The notes under the pieces are model-generated. The model saw only the letters and a program-made list of their open reading frames with translations, did not search any database and had not been told where the DNA came from. A stretch of 64,000 bases of DNA, taken from NCBI RefSeq assembly GCF_019774615.1, contig NZ_CP081497.1, positions 558,001 to 622,000 of the forward strand. The letters are read 5' to 3'. Shown in pieces: positions 1 through 8,009 of this stretch; position 1 is the first letter of the stretch, and every line of letters begins with the position of its first letter. This DNA is from Streptomyces sp. BHT-5-2. GTDB taxonomy: Bacteria > Actinomycetota > Actinomycetes > Streptomycetales > Streptomycetaceae. Both the position numbers and the translations under genes were made by a program.

Positions 1-80
1 TGCCGGCCGCCCTCCGGTCGGAGTGCCGTCCCTGGTCGCCGCGTTCTCTGCCATCTCTGCCATGGGCAGGAAAATACCCC

Positions 81-123
81 TTGACAGATCATGTGCACGC
101 GCAGATCGTAAGCAAATGCACAT
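81..123. promoter_or_regulatory. Possible promoter and operator upstream of the isomerase-like gene
   Basis: A perfect -35-like TTGACA lies at 81-86. A perfect inverted repeat follows, ATGTGCA at 91-97 and TGCACAT at 117-123, separated by 19 nt. The repeat falls where a repressor would cover the -10 region of a promoter for the gene starting at 200. No good -10 hexamer is visible at 17 nt spacing, so the promoter itself is tentative. The binding protein is unknown. Confidence 0.35.
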
Positions 124-199
124 AGATTCGGGTACGAGTACGAGTACGGGGACAGCTGCGGGTACGGATGGAGGCGCCGACCGGAAAAGGAGCACGGCG

Positions 200-835
200 G
201 TGGGGGCGGCGGGGCATGCGGATCTGGACCTGCTGCGGCGGCTCGACGCCCGCGCGGTGCGCAGTAGCGTGGCGCTGGTGGAACGGCTCGACGCCGGGGA
301 CCTCGGCCGGCCCACGCCCTGCGCGGGCTGGGATCTGGCCGCCCTGCTCGGTCATCTGACGGCCCAGCACCGCGGGTTCGCGGCCGCCGCGCTCGGGCAC
401 GGGCAGGACCTGGCGCACTGGGCGGTCCGGCCGGTCGGCGGCGACGTCCCGGCCGTGGTGGCCGACCACCGCGCCGCCGCCGACGAGGTGATCGCGGCCT
501 TCACGGCCGTGGACGCCCCCGACCGCCCCTTCGCCCTCCCGGAGTTCACGACCGAGCGGACTGTTCCCGCGATCCAGGCCATCGGCTTCCACCTGATCGA
601 CTACGTCGTCCACGCCTGGGACCTCGCCCGCACGCTGGGCCTGTCCTACGACCCGGACCCCGAACTCCTCGACGCGGCGCTGCCGATCGCCCTGGCCGTC
701 CCCGACGGCGCGGCCCGGCGCGCCCCCGGCAGCTCCTTCCGGCCCGGCCTGCCGGTGGCCGAGGGTGCCGGGTCGCTGGACCGGATCCTGGCGATGCTGG
801 GTCGTGCGCCGGACTGGCGGGCGCCGGCACGCTGA
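200..835 (+). CDS. Maleylpyruvate isomerase-like mycothiol-dependent protein (TIGR03086 type)
   Basis: This 211-residue protein belongs to the DinB/MDMPI-like family of metal-binding, often mycothiol-dependent enzymes of actinobacteria. Visible marks are an N-terminal stretch with CAGWDLAALLGHL and the family's metal site, a HxxDxxxHxWDLA pattern (HLIDYVVHAWDLA) near residue 145. The frame stays open back to position 23, but the first ~59 residues are low-complexity and unlike the family. The GTG at 200 has a strong AAAAGGAG at 185-192 and gives the family's usual length, so I chose it. The substrate cannot be told from sequence. It stands alone, with repeat DNA downstream. Confidence 0.75.
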   Translation: MGAAGHADLDLLRRLDARAVRSSVALVERLDAGDLGRPTPCAGWDLAALLGHLTAQHRGFAAAALGHGQDLAHWAVRPVGGDVPAVVADHRAAADEVIAAFTAVDAPDRPFALPEFTTERTVPAIQAIGFHLIDYVVHAWDLARTLGLSYDPDPELLDAALPIALAVPDGAARRAPGSSFRPGLPVAEGAGSLDRILAMLGRAPDWRAPAR

Positions 836-967
836 TGCCGCGGGAGCGGCGCCGGTGTGCCGCCGGAGCCCGTGCGGCCGTGGAGGAGTGGCGCGCGCAG
901 GCCGGCGGCCTCGCCGGCAGCTGACGGCGGGATTGTGGTCCGCTGCGCGGGGCTGTTGGGTGCGGTG

Positions 968-1036
968 ACGGGCCTGCGGGGGTGGTGTGTCGGACTGCTG
1001 CGCTTTACGTCCGACACACCACCCCCTCCGGCCCGT
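968..1036. repeat. Long hairpin A1 with conserved 13-nt loop
   Basis: A perfect 18-bp stem pairs 978-995 with 1009-1026. The loop is TGCTGCGCTTTAC (996-1008). Past a 3x3 mismatch the stem continues for 7 bp (ACGGGCC with GGCCCGT). The same loop sequence occurs in three other hairpins in the window, on stems of different sequence. Confidence 0.85.
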
Positions 1037-1213
1037 CCCCTCCCGTGAGTGGTCATAAAGACGGTGGGTGGGGGCTGAGCCGGCTGGTCCGCCCACGGTC
1101 GCTTGTTGAGGGCTGACGGTCACCCGTTGAGGGACGGCCGCCCCTCAGTCCAGAGCCCGCAGGAGCCCAGCAACCGTTGCCCCGTCTATGGGTTTTCATG
1201 ACCACCCACGGGA

Positions 1214-1298
1214 GGTGACGGGCCTCCGGGGCAGGGGGTGTGTCCGGACTGCTGCGCTTTACGTCCGGACACACCCCCTGCCCCGGAGGCCCGTCACC
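1214..1298. repeat. Long hairpin A2, 36-bp perfect stem
   Basis: Positions 1214-1249 pair perfectly with 1263-1298, giving a 36-bp stem around the loop TGCTGCGCTTTAC (1250-1262). It lies in no gene. The stem sequence differs from A1 at matched positions (for example TGTCCGGAC here, TGTCGGAC there), with pairing kept on both arms. Confidence 0.9.
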
Positions 1299-1424
1299 GC
1301 ACCCAACAGCCCCGCGCAGCGGACCGGCCCTGCGCAGCGGACCAACAACGCCCGCGAAGCGGGCCGGAAACGCCCCGCGCAGCGGACCGGCCCCGCGCAG
1401 CGGAACGGCAACGCCCGCGAAGCG

Positions 1425-2880
1425 GGGGGGGGTGCCCCTATGGGTTTCGTCAACCCGTGGGGGCTGGTTGGGGTTGGTAGAAGGTGCCGTCGCGGAGCAT
1501 GGCGAAGAGCACGTCGGCTCGTCGTCTGGCGAGGCAGAGGAGGGCTTGGGTGTGGTGTTTTCCCTGGGCGATCTTCTTGTCGTAGTAGGCCCTGGAGACG
1601 GGGTCGGCCAGGGCGGCGAACGCGGAGAGGAAGAAGGCGCGTTTGAGCTGTTTGTTTCCTCTGCGCGATGGCTGTTCGCCGCGGATGGAGGACCCGGAAC
1701 TGCGGGTTGCCGGGGCGAGGCCGGCGTAGGCGGCGAGGTGGGCGGCGCTGGGGAAGCTGCTGGCGTCGCCGATGTCGATGAGGATGCGTGCTCCGGTCCT
1801 GACGCCGATCCCCGGCATGGACGTCAGGACCTTGGAAAGAGGGTGAGCCTCCAGCAGTTCCTCGATCCTTGTGGCGAGGAGTTTGCGCTGGTCAAGTACC
1901 GACTGGAGCGAGCTGGCGAGGCTGGGGACGATCAATGCGGCCGCGGCCGTGCCTGGCACGACCACTGTCTGCTCGTCCAGGGCGGTGAAGATGTCATCGA
2001 CGAGCCGTTCCGCCATCCGTGGTGCCTTTGGGCGGATCAGGTTCACCAGCCGACGCCGTCCGGCCTTGCGGACCTGGGCCGGCGAACCGCACTGGTCGAG
2101 CAGCTTGAGCACGGCTGGGTGCTGCATTCGCGGTCCCAGTACCCGTTCCAGCGACGGGTGGATCTGTGTCAGCAGTCCCCGCAGTCTGTTGCTGATGCGG
2201 GTGGCTTCGCCGGCCAGGTCGTCGTCGAAACCCACGATCATTTCCAGCTCGGCTACTGCCTCGTCGGCAAGCTCGACGGCCCGCAGAGTGTGCGGCATCG
2301 ACCGGGCCGCGTCCGCGATGATGAAGGCGTCGCGGGCGTCGGTTTTGGCTTCACCGGGGTAGAGGTCGGCGATCCGCCGCATCGTCAGGCCCGGCAGGTA
2401 AGCCACGGGGCAGTCCATGTCGCGGGCCACGGCCAGCGGCAGGGCGCCGATGGAGGCGGGCTGGTCGACGACCACGAGCACGGTGCCGTGCTTGGCTTTC
2501 AGCTTGGCGAACACGTCGCGGAGCTTGGGTTCGCTGTTGGGCAGCCGCTTGTCGAAGGCCTTCCTTCCGGCCGGAGTGACGGCGGTGGCGTGGTGTTCGC
2601 TCTTGCCGACGTCCAGGCCGAGGAAGGCGCCGATCTCACTGACGTCGATCACGTGCGTCCTCTGGTCGTTCCCGCCCGGCCGTCCCACGGCACCGATCGC
2701 CACATCCACATTACGAAGAGCCTCCCGACCTGCGGACAAGCCGGTGGTCATGCCCCTAATCAGCGGTCTGTCGATGCCTCCGGAGCCGGTGACACCACCC
2801 CCCAGGCCATACGTTCGACAGGGGGAGAAAGTCATGCCAACTCCGAAGGCCGGGCGCCCCATTGCGGGGCCACCAAGAAG
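1425..2880 (-). mobile_element. IS110-family insertion sequence (approximate limits)
   Basis: The element is defined by the IS110 transposase at 1450-2652. Its downstream end is set near 1425 because the hairpin array, aligned with its inverted copy at 22075 onward, stops there inside a CCCGCGAAGCGGG unit. The other end lies somewhere in the non-coding stretch before 2932. IS110 elements usually lack terminal inverted repeats and target duplications, and none are visible. Members of the family are known to insert into REP-like palindromes, which fits this site. Confidence 0.6.
1450..2652 (-). CDS. IS110-family transposase (DEDD recombinase)
   Basis: This ~400-residue protein has the two IS110 domains. 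The N-terminal RuvC-like DEDD domain shows FLGLDVGKSEHHA, VVVDQP and KTDARDAFIIAD. The C-terminal Transposase_20 region has LTSMPGIGVRTGARILIDIG and the serine-containing stretch around YAGLAPATRSSGSS. The frame stays open to 2862, but that extension has no family character. GTG at 2652 has AGAGGA just upstream and gives normal length. No stop or frameshift is visible, so the element may be active. The enzyme catalyses RNA-guided or site-specific insertion in related elements. Confidence 0.92.
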   Translation of the reverse strand: MIDVSEIGAFLGLDVGKSEHHATAVTPAGRKAFDKRLPNSEPKLRDVFAKLKAKHGTVLVVVDQPASIGALPLAVARDMDCPVAYLPGLTMRRIADLYPGEAKTDARDAFIIADAARSMPHTLRAVELADEAVAELEMIVGFDDDLAGEATRISNRLRGLLTQIHPSLERVLGPRMQHPAVLKLLDQCGSPAQVRKAGRRRLVNLIRPKAPRMAERLVDDIFTALDEQTVVVPGTAAAALIVPSLASSLQSVLDQRKLLATRIEELLEAHPLSKVLTSMPGIGVRTGARILIDIGDASSFPSAAHLAAYAGLAPATRSSGSSIRGEQPSRRGNKQLKRAFFLSAFAALADPVSRAYYDKKIAQGKHHTQALLCLARRRADVLFAMLRDGTFYQPQPAPTG

Positions 2881-2931
2881 GTAATGGGGAGGTCTCCCCG
2901 GAGAGCCACGGGGCGTCCGGGCGGGGTGTGT
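2653..2931. other. Non-coding stretch upstream of the transposase
   Basis: This 279 bp holds no convincing gene. It separates the transposase start from the end of the MFS gene. In IS110-group elements the long non-coding end upstream of the transposase encodes the bridge RNA, so this is where such an RNA would be expected. The sequence around 2850-2875 contains GC-rich self-complementary stretches. I cannot define RNA ends from the sequence. Confidence 0.4.
2886..2899. terminator. Short hairpin 3' of the MFS gene
   Basis: GGGGAG and CTCCCC arms around a 2-nt centre lie 33 bp past the MFS stop codon. This is a weak, short candidate terminator. Confidence 0.3.
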
Positions 2932-4134
2932 TCATCCGTGGTCCTCGTCCGGCAGCGGGCGCCGCAGGACGTAGCCGCCGACCGTCACCGCCACCGCGAT
3001 GACGCACCCGGCGAAGGCCAGCCCGGCGCCCCGCAGCCCCAGCACCGTGGTGAGTGCGCCGACGCCCACCACCGGCAGCGAGATACCGAGATAGGCGACG
3101 AGGAAGAAGGCCGAGAGGGTGCCGCCGCGGTGCTCCGGCGGGGCCGCGGCGCTCACCGCGGTGAGCCCGGCGCGGAACGCCAGGCCCTGGCCGGTGCCGC
3201 CGCAGAGCGCGCCGGCGACCAGTACCGGCAGCGATCCCGCGGCCAGCGATCCGGCGACCAGCAGCAGCCCCAGCACCAGGAACAGACAGCCGGCCGGCAG
3301 GGCGGTGCGCACGCCGAACCGGCCGGTCAGGGCCTGGCCGAGCGTCGAGCCCACGAAGACGGTGCAGACGACCGCCCCGGAGACCGCGAGATCGTGCTCG
3401 TCGAGGGTCTGCGCGACGAAGGTCGGCGCGATCGAGGTGAACAGGCCGAGCAGGGCGAAGCCGGCGAACGCGGCGACGGCGGCGGGGGCGAACACCCCGC
3501 GGACGGCCGGCGGCACCCGGACGCCGCGGGGCCGCGGCGAGCGCGGCCGGTGCGGGGCCGTGACGGTCTCCGGCAGCCGCCAGGTCACCACCGTGGCCAG
3601 GGCCAGCAGAAGCAGATGGACGAGGAAGGGGAGGGCCAGCGGCCGGGGCGCGTACTGGGCGAGCAGGCCGGACAGGAGCGGGCCGCAGCCCAGGCCGCCC
3701 ATGTTGGCGGCGGTGGCGGCGAAGCCGGCCCGGGACTCCCGGCCGGGGCGGGCCAGTTCGAGGACGGCGGCGGTGGCGGCGCCGCTGAACAGCCCGGCGG
3801 CGAAACCGGACAGCAGCCTCCCGAGCAGCAGCAGCGGCAGCCCGCCCGCCAGCAGGAAGCACAGGGCGCTCGCCGCGGACAGTCCCAGCGCGGTGAACAG
3901 CACCGGGCGCCGGCCGGTCACGTCGGAGACGTTGCCCGCGCCGAACAGGACCGCGATCACCCCGAGGGCGTAGGTGGCGAAGACCACCGTCACCATCAGC
4001 TCGGAGAAGCCCAGTTGGTGGCGGTAGAGCCCGTAGAGCGGGGTGGGCAGGGTCGTCCCCGCCATGCCGATCGCGAAGACGGCCGCCGCGGCGGGGCTGC
4101 CGGGGCGGCGGCGCCGGCCGGTGCGCACGGTCAT
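2932..4134 (-). CDS. MFS transporter, probable drug/proton antiporter
   Basis: This 400-residue integral membrane protein has about 12 hydrophobic segments and the MFS loop 2-3 signature GNVSDVTGRRPVLF. After the basic start MTVRTGRRRRPGSP the first membrane segment begins near residue 15. A basic central loop (HRPRSPRPRGVRVPP) separates the two six-helix halves. This fits a proton-driven efflux pump of the DHA1 class; the substrate is unknown. It lies 78 bp beyond the M4 protease on the same strand, behind a strong terminator hairpin, so it is probably transcribed on its own. Confidence 0.85.
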   Translation of the reverse strand: MTVRTGRRRRPGSPAAAAVFAIGMAGTTLPTPLYGLYRHQLGFSELMVTVVFATYALGVIAVLFGAGNVSDVTGRRPVLFTALGLSAASALCFLLAGGLPLLLLGRLLSGFAAGLFSGAATAAVLELARPGRESRAGFAATAANMGGLGCGPLLSGLLAQYAPRPLALPFLVHLLLLALATVVTWRLPETVTAPHRPRSPRPRGVRVPPAVRGVFAPAAVAAFAGFALLGLFTSIAPTFVAQTLDEHDLAVSGAVVCTVFVGSTLGQALTGRFGVRTALPAGCLFLVLGLLLVAGSLAAGSLPVLVAGALCGGTGQGLAFRAGLTAVSAAAPPEHRGGTLSAFFLVAYLGISLPVVGVGALTTVLGLRGAGLAFAGCVIAVAVTVGGYVLRRPLPDEDHG

Positions 4135-4173
4135 GGCGTCAACGTAGGCGGCGGTACCCGGCCGGGCCGGGAG

Positions 4174-4202
4174 GCGGTGCCCCGCGCGTGGCGGGGCACC
4201 GC
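4174..4202 (-). terminator. Terminator hairpin after the M4 protease
   Basis: A perfect 12-bp stem (GCGGTGCCCCGC with its complement) around a 5-nt loop begins 11 bp past the protease stop codon. There is no U-tract, which is usual for Streptomyces terminators. Confidence 0.7.
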
Positions 4203-4212
4203 TCCGACCGGG

Positions 4213-5991
4213 TCAGCGCCGGGGCGCGTTGGCGGCGGTGACGTTGACCGCCGCCCAGGCGCGGTCGACGGTCCGGTACGCGGTGCTGCCCGCGCCGTAG
4301 AGGTCCTTGGCGGCCTGGAGGGTGGCGGTGCGGGCGCCGTGGAAGTCGGTCGTGGAGACCATGTACCGGGTGAGCGCCCGGTAGAAGATCGCGACGGCCT
4401 TGTCCCGGCCGATGCCGGTCACCTTGGCGCCGTCGTAGGTGGGGGAGTCGTAGGCGACCCCGCCGATGGTCTTGCGGCCGCTGCCCTCGGCCAGCAGGTA
4501 GAAGGCGTGCGAGGAGACCCCGGAGCCGGCGTGCACCTCGGTGTCGTAGGTGTCCTTCGACCAGTAGTCGACGGCCCCTTCGAGCTTGTCCAGGGACGGC
4601 TTGTCCAGGCGTCGCAGGAACTTCTGGGACAGGCCGAGCTTCTCGCCGATGAGGTAGTTCGGCGGGTTCTTCGGGTTGTTCGCGGCGAACTCCACGGCGC
4701 TGCCGAAGATGTCGGCCAGGGACTCGTTGAGCGCGCCCGGTTCGCCGTACTGGCGGCCCTCGCCATCGACGCGGGTGGGCTGGAGGTTGGCGGTGGCGTC
4801 GACCACGCCGTGGGTCAGCTCGTGGCCGGTGACGTCCAGGACGACCAGCGGCTTGCCGAACAGCTTGCCGTCCCCGTCGCCGTAGAGCATGCAGCCGCAG
4901 TCCGAGGACCAGAAGGCGTTGCCGACGTTGTTGCCGAAGTGGACCAGGGCGTGTGCGCCGGCGCCGTCGTTCCTGATGCCCTTGCGGCCGAAGGTCTTCT
5001 TGTAGAAGTCCAGGGTGCTGGTGATGCCGAACTGCGCGTCGACCGCGGCGGTGGCCCGGTCGGCGGTGCTGCCGGTGCCCCAGCGGTTGGTGCCGCTGGT
5101 CAGGGGCTTGCCGCCGGCGAACTTGTCGAGCTCCTTGCCGCCCGCGTCGCGGGTCTCGGTGTTGCCGCGGGTGCTGTCCCGGAGGACGTAGGAGTTCTTG
5201 GCGGTCTGCGTGGTGGACAGCGGCACCGTGCCGACGAAGAGGGAGGCGCCGGTGCCGGTCGCCGGGGCCGGGTAGTGGCCGGCGGCGGGCCGGTGCGGGG
5301 CGGGCGGGGTGGCGGTCGCCGCGGTGCCGGGGGTGAGGTGCTCGCCGCGCTGCCGCAGCTTGTGCACGACGGACGGCGACAGGAACGGCTCGGCGACCGG
5401 GACGTTGCTGAGGACCTGGCCGGTGGTGGCGTCGACGACGACGGTCCGGGCGCCGCCGGCCTCGTCGGTGCGGCTGCCCTCGACCTGCACTTCGTAGGCC
5501 AGGGCGCTCCGGCCGTCGCGGGCGTCGACGACGAGGCGGGGCTCGCCGGCCGTGCCCTGCGCCGCCGAGGCGGCCTTGGCGGCGGCCTGACGGCCCGACA
5601 GCTTCGGGTCCGTGGTGGGCGGCTCGACCTGGTGGCGGGCGGCCCGGGTCACGCCCTGGTACGAGGAGTCCGCGCCGAGGTGGACGACGAGGTCGCCGCC
5701 GAGCACCGGCATACCATGCTGGGTCCGGACGAACCGCACATGCCGGCTGCCGTCGGGGTCGACCAGGGTGTCGGTGGCCTTGAGGGTGTCCTGTGCGCCG
5801 ACGCCGGTGGTGGCCGAGTGGGCGTAGGCGGCGGCGCGGGCCGCGTCCACGATCGAGGGGGTGGTGGCGGCCGAGGGGGTGCCGGGGGAGGAGGCGGGGG
5901 CCGCGACGGCGGAGCCGGCGGCGAGGGTGGCGGCCGTGGTCACGGCCAGGGCTATCGCCAGGTGGCGGCTGCGTATGTGGGGTCTACGCAC
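4213..5991 (-). CDS. Secreted M4-family (thermolysin-like) metalloprotease
   Basis: This 592-residue preproenzyme starts with a Sec signal peptide of about 30 residues ending near AAGSAVAA. An FTP/PepSY-type propeptide occupies roughly residues 45-205 and the M4 catalytic domain runs from about 250. The zinc site is HELTHGVVD near residue 389 with the distal Glu in NESLADIFGS near 421. The catalytic His lies in AGSGVSSHAFY near 494. The protease would act outside the cell after autocatalytic removal of the propeptide. The GTG start at 5991 has AAGGA eight bases upstream. The gene stands alone, with a terminator at 4174-4202 and an AT-rich leader upstream. Confidence 0.93.
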   Translation of the reverse strand: MRRPHIRSRHLAIALAVTTAATLAAGSAVAAPASSPGTPSAATTPSIVDAARAAAYAHSATTGVGAQDTLKATDTLVDPDGSRHVRFVRTQHGMPVLGGDLVVHLGADSSYQGVTRAARHQVEPPTTDPKLSGRQAAAKAASAAQGTAGEPRLVVDARDGRSALAYEVQVEGSRTDEAGGARTVVVDATTGQVLSNVPVAEPFLSPSVVHKLRQRGEHLTPGTAATATPPAPHRPAAGHYPAPATGTGASLFVGTVPLSTTQTAKNSYVLRDSTRGNTETRDAGGKELDKFAGGKPLTSGTNRWGTGSTADRATAAVDAQFGITSTLDFYKKTFGRKGIRNDGAGAHALVHFGNNVGNAFWSSDCGCMLYGDGDGKLFGKPLVVLDVTGHELTHGVVDATANLQPTRVDGEGRQYGEPGALNESLADIFGSAVEFAANNPKNPPNYLIGEKLGLSQKFLRRLDKPSLDKLEGAVDYWSKDTYDTEVHAGSGVSSHAFYLLAEGSGRKTIGGVAYDSPTYDGAKVTGIGRDKAVAIFYRALTRYMVSTTDFHGARTATLQAAKDLYGAGSTAYRTVDRAWAAVNVTAANAPRR

Positions 5992-6000
5992 AGTTTGCGT

Positions 6001-6295
6001 CCTTATGTGCTGTGAGCGGCGGACTGCGTCAACCGCCCGTACACGCGGTGGCGTTGCGCACCGCGGGGGCCGACCGGCCCCGCACCGACCCTGGTCTGCC
6101 TGGCATGGGCATGTAAAGAGAAATGATCAAATTTCCGTGCCAAGTAGCCAAAAATTGACAATTGATCAGCTTTGGGTAGTCGGAAGATGACCAATCGTGT
6201 TTCGAGGGGAAAGACTCACAAGGTGGCGGCGAGGTTGCCCCGTTGTGCATCCCGCCCGCCGGCGCGCCTCTTCGCCTACGGGCGCGCGTCCGTGC
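6001..6295. promoter_or_regulatory. AT-rich upstream region of the M4 protease
   Basis: This region of about 300 bp has no gene. It is unusually AT-rich for the window at about 6110-6200. It holds a widely spaced inverted repeat, TGATCAA at 6124-6130 and TTGATCA at 6162-6168, and a TTGACA at 6155-6160 on the + strand that faces away from the protease. It probably carries the protease promoter and a regulator site; exact boxes cannot be fixed. Confidence 0.4.
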
Positions 6296-7264
6296 CTACC
6301 GGTGCCGCTTCCCGATCAGGTCGAAACCGTGTTCCCGCGCGGGGAACGCCAGGTCCTCGTCGAGGGACATGCTGAGGGTGCCCGGTTCGGCCCAGTACGC
6401 GTAGTTGAGCGACTTCTTCAGGGTCGCGAGGACGCTCGCCTCCTCTTTCATGACCTTGCTGCGGCAGGTGCGTCGCGTCGTGAGCGCCGCGTCGTCGAAG
6501 TAGAGGTGGGTGCCGGCGAAGGTCACCTTGGCGGTGAGGTCGTTGCAGCCCAGCTTTCCGCTCACCGAGCCGTCGTCGTGGAAGTCGAGGAACATCTCGT
6601 CGCCGGCGGTGAATTCGGGGCCGTGCTCGTCGTGGAAGGTGGTGTCGACCAGCTGCCACCTGATCCCGAAGAAGTCGTCCCCCCTGGCCTGGGCGAGCTG
6701 GATGTCATCGCCCTGCCCGTTCTTGACATGCAGTTCGAGCGGGTAGCCGTCGGTCTGCTTGGTGGCGAGCGAGAGCTCTCCGTCGAAGGCGGCCCGTACC
6801 TTCTTCTCGAAGTCCGCCAGCGCCGGTGCCCCGGCCACGTCGTCCGGACGGCACGGGCCGGGTCCGTCCGTCGGCGGGGCGGGAGAGTGGGAGGGGGCGG
6901 GGAGCGGGGCCACCTCCTCGCCCAGTGTCAGGTGCGTCGCCGTCACCTCGGCCTTCCGGCGGAACGGCGTACACCCGTAACTCCCCGACGCCGTACCGTC
7001 GTTGCCCAGGGCGATCCACCCCCGGGCCTCGGACGGCAGGTCCTCCGCACGGCCGCCGACCTCGAACTTCCGGATCGCCCAGACCCCGCCCGCCAGGAGC
7101 CCGCCGGCGCCCGCGGGCCGCGGCCCGGCCGATGACGGGGAAGCCGAGGCTCCGCCGCCCTGCGCCCCGGGTGCGGCGGGCGCGCCGTCGCATGCGGACA
7201 GCGCGAGAAGTGCCGTCACCCCGGCGGCCAGGGCGCGGAGGGGGACTCTTCGAGGTGTGGGCAT
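6296..7264 (-). CDS. Lipoprotein with two META (HslJ-like) domains
   Basis: This 322-residue protein begins with a lipoprotein signal (LLALSAC lipobox, Cys near residue 25), so it is expected on the outer face of the membrane. A low-complexity Ala/Pro/Ser linker leads into two META domains. The first is near residues 55-115 (GVWAIRKFEVGG, GSYGCTPF). The second is near 205-285 (RWQLVDTTF, DGSVSGKLGCNDL). Both keep the G-C-N/T core typical of META/HslJ proteins, which are linked to stress or antibiotic tolerance in other bacteria. No clear Shine-Dalgarno precedes the ATG at 7264. Confidence 0.8.
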   Translation of the reverse strand: MPTPRRVPLRALAAGVTALLALSACDGAPAAPGAQGGGASASPSSAGPRPAGAGGLLAGGVWAIRKFEVGGRAEDLPSEARGWIALGNDGTASGSYGCTPFRRKAEVTATHLTLGEEVAPLPAPSHSPAPPTDGPGPCRPDDVAGAPALADFEKKVRAAFDGELSLATKQTDGYPLELHVKNGQGDDIQLAQARGDDFFGIRWQLVDTTFHDEHGPEFTAGDEMFLDFHDDGSVSGKLGCNDLTAKVTFAGTHLYFDDAALTTRRTCRSKVMKEEASVLATLKKSLNYAYWAEPGTLSMSLDEDLAFPAREHGFDLIGKRHR

Positions 7265-7388
7265 GGGGAGGGAGACGCGAGATCACCGAGCGTGGTTCCG
7301 GAGCCGGGTCGAGATGCGGGCGGCCCGCGGCGTGCCGACGGCCGGGCGGCGGATGCCGTCCCGGCCGGAAGGGGCGAGGGTGTCGGCC

Positions 7389-7682
7389 CTAACCGGTGCG
7401 GAAGAGCTCCTCCAGGGAGGCGTGGGCCTTCTCGCCGCCGCGGACGGCCTCGACGACGGCCTGGTGGAAGGCGCGGCTGTCCGACTCGGAGTGGCAGGGC
7501 ACCGGGCTGCCGACCATGGTGTACCAGTCCGAGGAGCCGGTGTACTGGACGGCGACGTGCGCCTCGTCCTCCGACCACGTGGTGTGAATGGTGAGGTCGC
7601 CCTGCATCGGGCCGATCTCCTCGGTCTGCACCGCGCCGGGGCGGGCGTGGATCCCCACCGTGGTCCAGGATGCCCAGGTCAT
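7389..7682 (-). CDS. Small conserved hypothetical protein
   Basis: This 97-residue soluble protein begins MTWASWTTVGIH and has no signal peptide or membrane segment. I do not recognise the family. The ATG at 7682 has GAGGGGAA just upstream, and residues before it in the open frame look non-coding. Codon bias is normal for the genome. It lies 124 bp upstream of the META lipoprotein on the same strand and may share its transcript. Confidence 0.65.
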   Translation of the reverse strand: MTWASWTTVGIHARPGAVQTEEIGPMQGDLTIHTTWSEDEAHVAVQYTGSSDWYTMVGSPVPCHSESDSRAFHQAVVEAVRGGEKAHASLEELFRTG

Positions 7683-7886
7683 GTCGTTCCCCTCGGTCAC
7701 AAGGGCTCCGGCCGGCGGCCGGGCGCGGTGTTTCAAGTCTGGCACTCGACGTGCGGCGGCGCACCGCATCGACGGGCCGACACGTCTCCCCCGCATACTG
7801 TCACCATCCTCGCCACCCGGCGCTCACCCGCTCGTCACCCCATCGTCACGCAGAGTGCCGGCCGGTCGGTCCGTGGCAGCCGTCGA

Positions 7887-7939
7887 CACGGGTTCCTCGG
7901 CGCGGCCGGCAGCAGTCCGGCCTCGCCGAGGAACCCGTG
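7887..7939. repeat. Long hairpin in decayed DNA
   Basis: Arms 7887-7902 and 7924-7939 (CACGGGTTCCTCGGCG and its complement) are perfect over 16 bp. A nested 6-bp stem, GGCCGG with CCGGCC, surrounds a 7-nt loop. One arm is the FHGFLGE coding part of a hydrolase fragment, so the structure looks like an inverted duplication scar rather than a designed terminator. Confidence 0.7.
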
Positions 7940-7984
7940 GAAGGTGTCCGGGTATGCGTCGAGGCGCACGGGGACGTCGGCGGC
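7905..7984 (-). pseudogene. Fragment of an alpha/beta-hydrolase C-terminus
   Basis: On the minus strand this reads DVPVRLDAYPDTFHGFLGEAG. That resembles the end of hormone-sensitive-lipase-type esterases, where the catalytic His lies in a FHGF motif. Neither the GXSXG nucleophile region nor the rest of the fold is present, and no start is near. I take it as a remnant. The call rests on about 25 residues. Confidence 0.4.
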
Positions 7985-8009
7985 CCGCGGGCCGGCCGTT
8001 GCCGCCCGG

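Larger units (their letters stand above)
940..1424. repeat. Palindromic repeat module A (short hairpin array plus two long hairpins)
   Basis: This non-coding stretch is internally symmetrical. It opens with one CCGCTGCGCGG unit at 940-950 and has long hairpins at 968-1036 and 1214-1298 around a ~168 bp middle segment. It closes with an array of six short palindromes at about 1305-1424, alternating CCGCGCAGCGG with CCCGCGAAGCGGG. The left edge (940-974) is the reverse complement of 1289-1322. The whole module has an inverted copy at 22075-22637. Homology to that copy stops at about 1424, just before the transposase end. Its function is unknown. Confidence 0.8.

Noticed and set aside
1305..1424. 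CRISPR-like array of short repeats
   Set aside because: The units are 11-15 bp palindromes with short, similar spacers and no cas genes. They are REP-like hairpins, not CRISPR.
2653..2862. N-terminal extension of the IS110 transposase
   Set aside because: The frame is open, but the 70 residues lack family similarity, and a good ribosome site and usual length support GTG 2652.
1240..6015. Very long + strand open frame (~1590 codons)
   Set aside because: It runs antisense to the transposase, MFS and M4 protease genes and through the repeat array. Its protein is low-complexity Gly/Arg/Ala-rich, a GC-bias shadow. The genes on the other strand have clear family motifs.
6155..6182. TTGACA-based promoter on the + strand
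   Set aside because: The -10 (TAGTCG) is poor and no + strand gene lies downstream; genes on both sides read leftwards.
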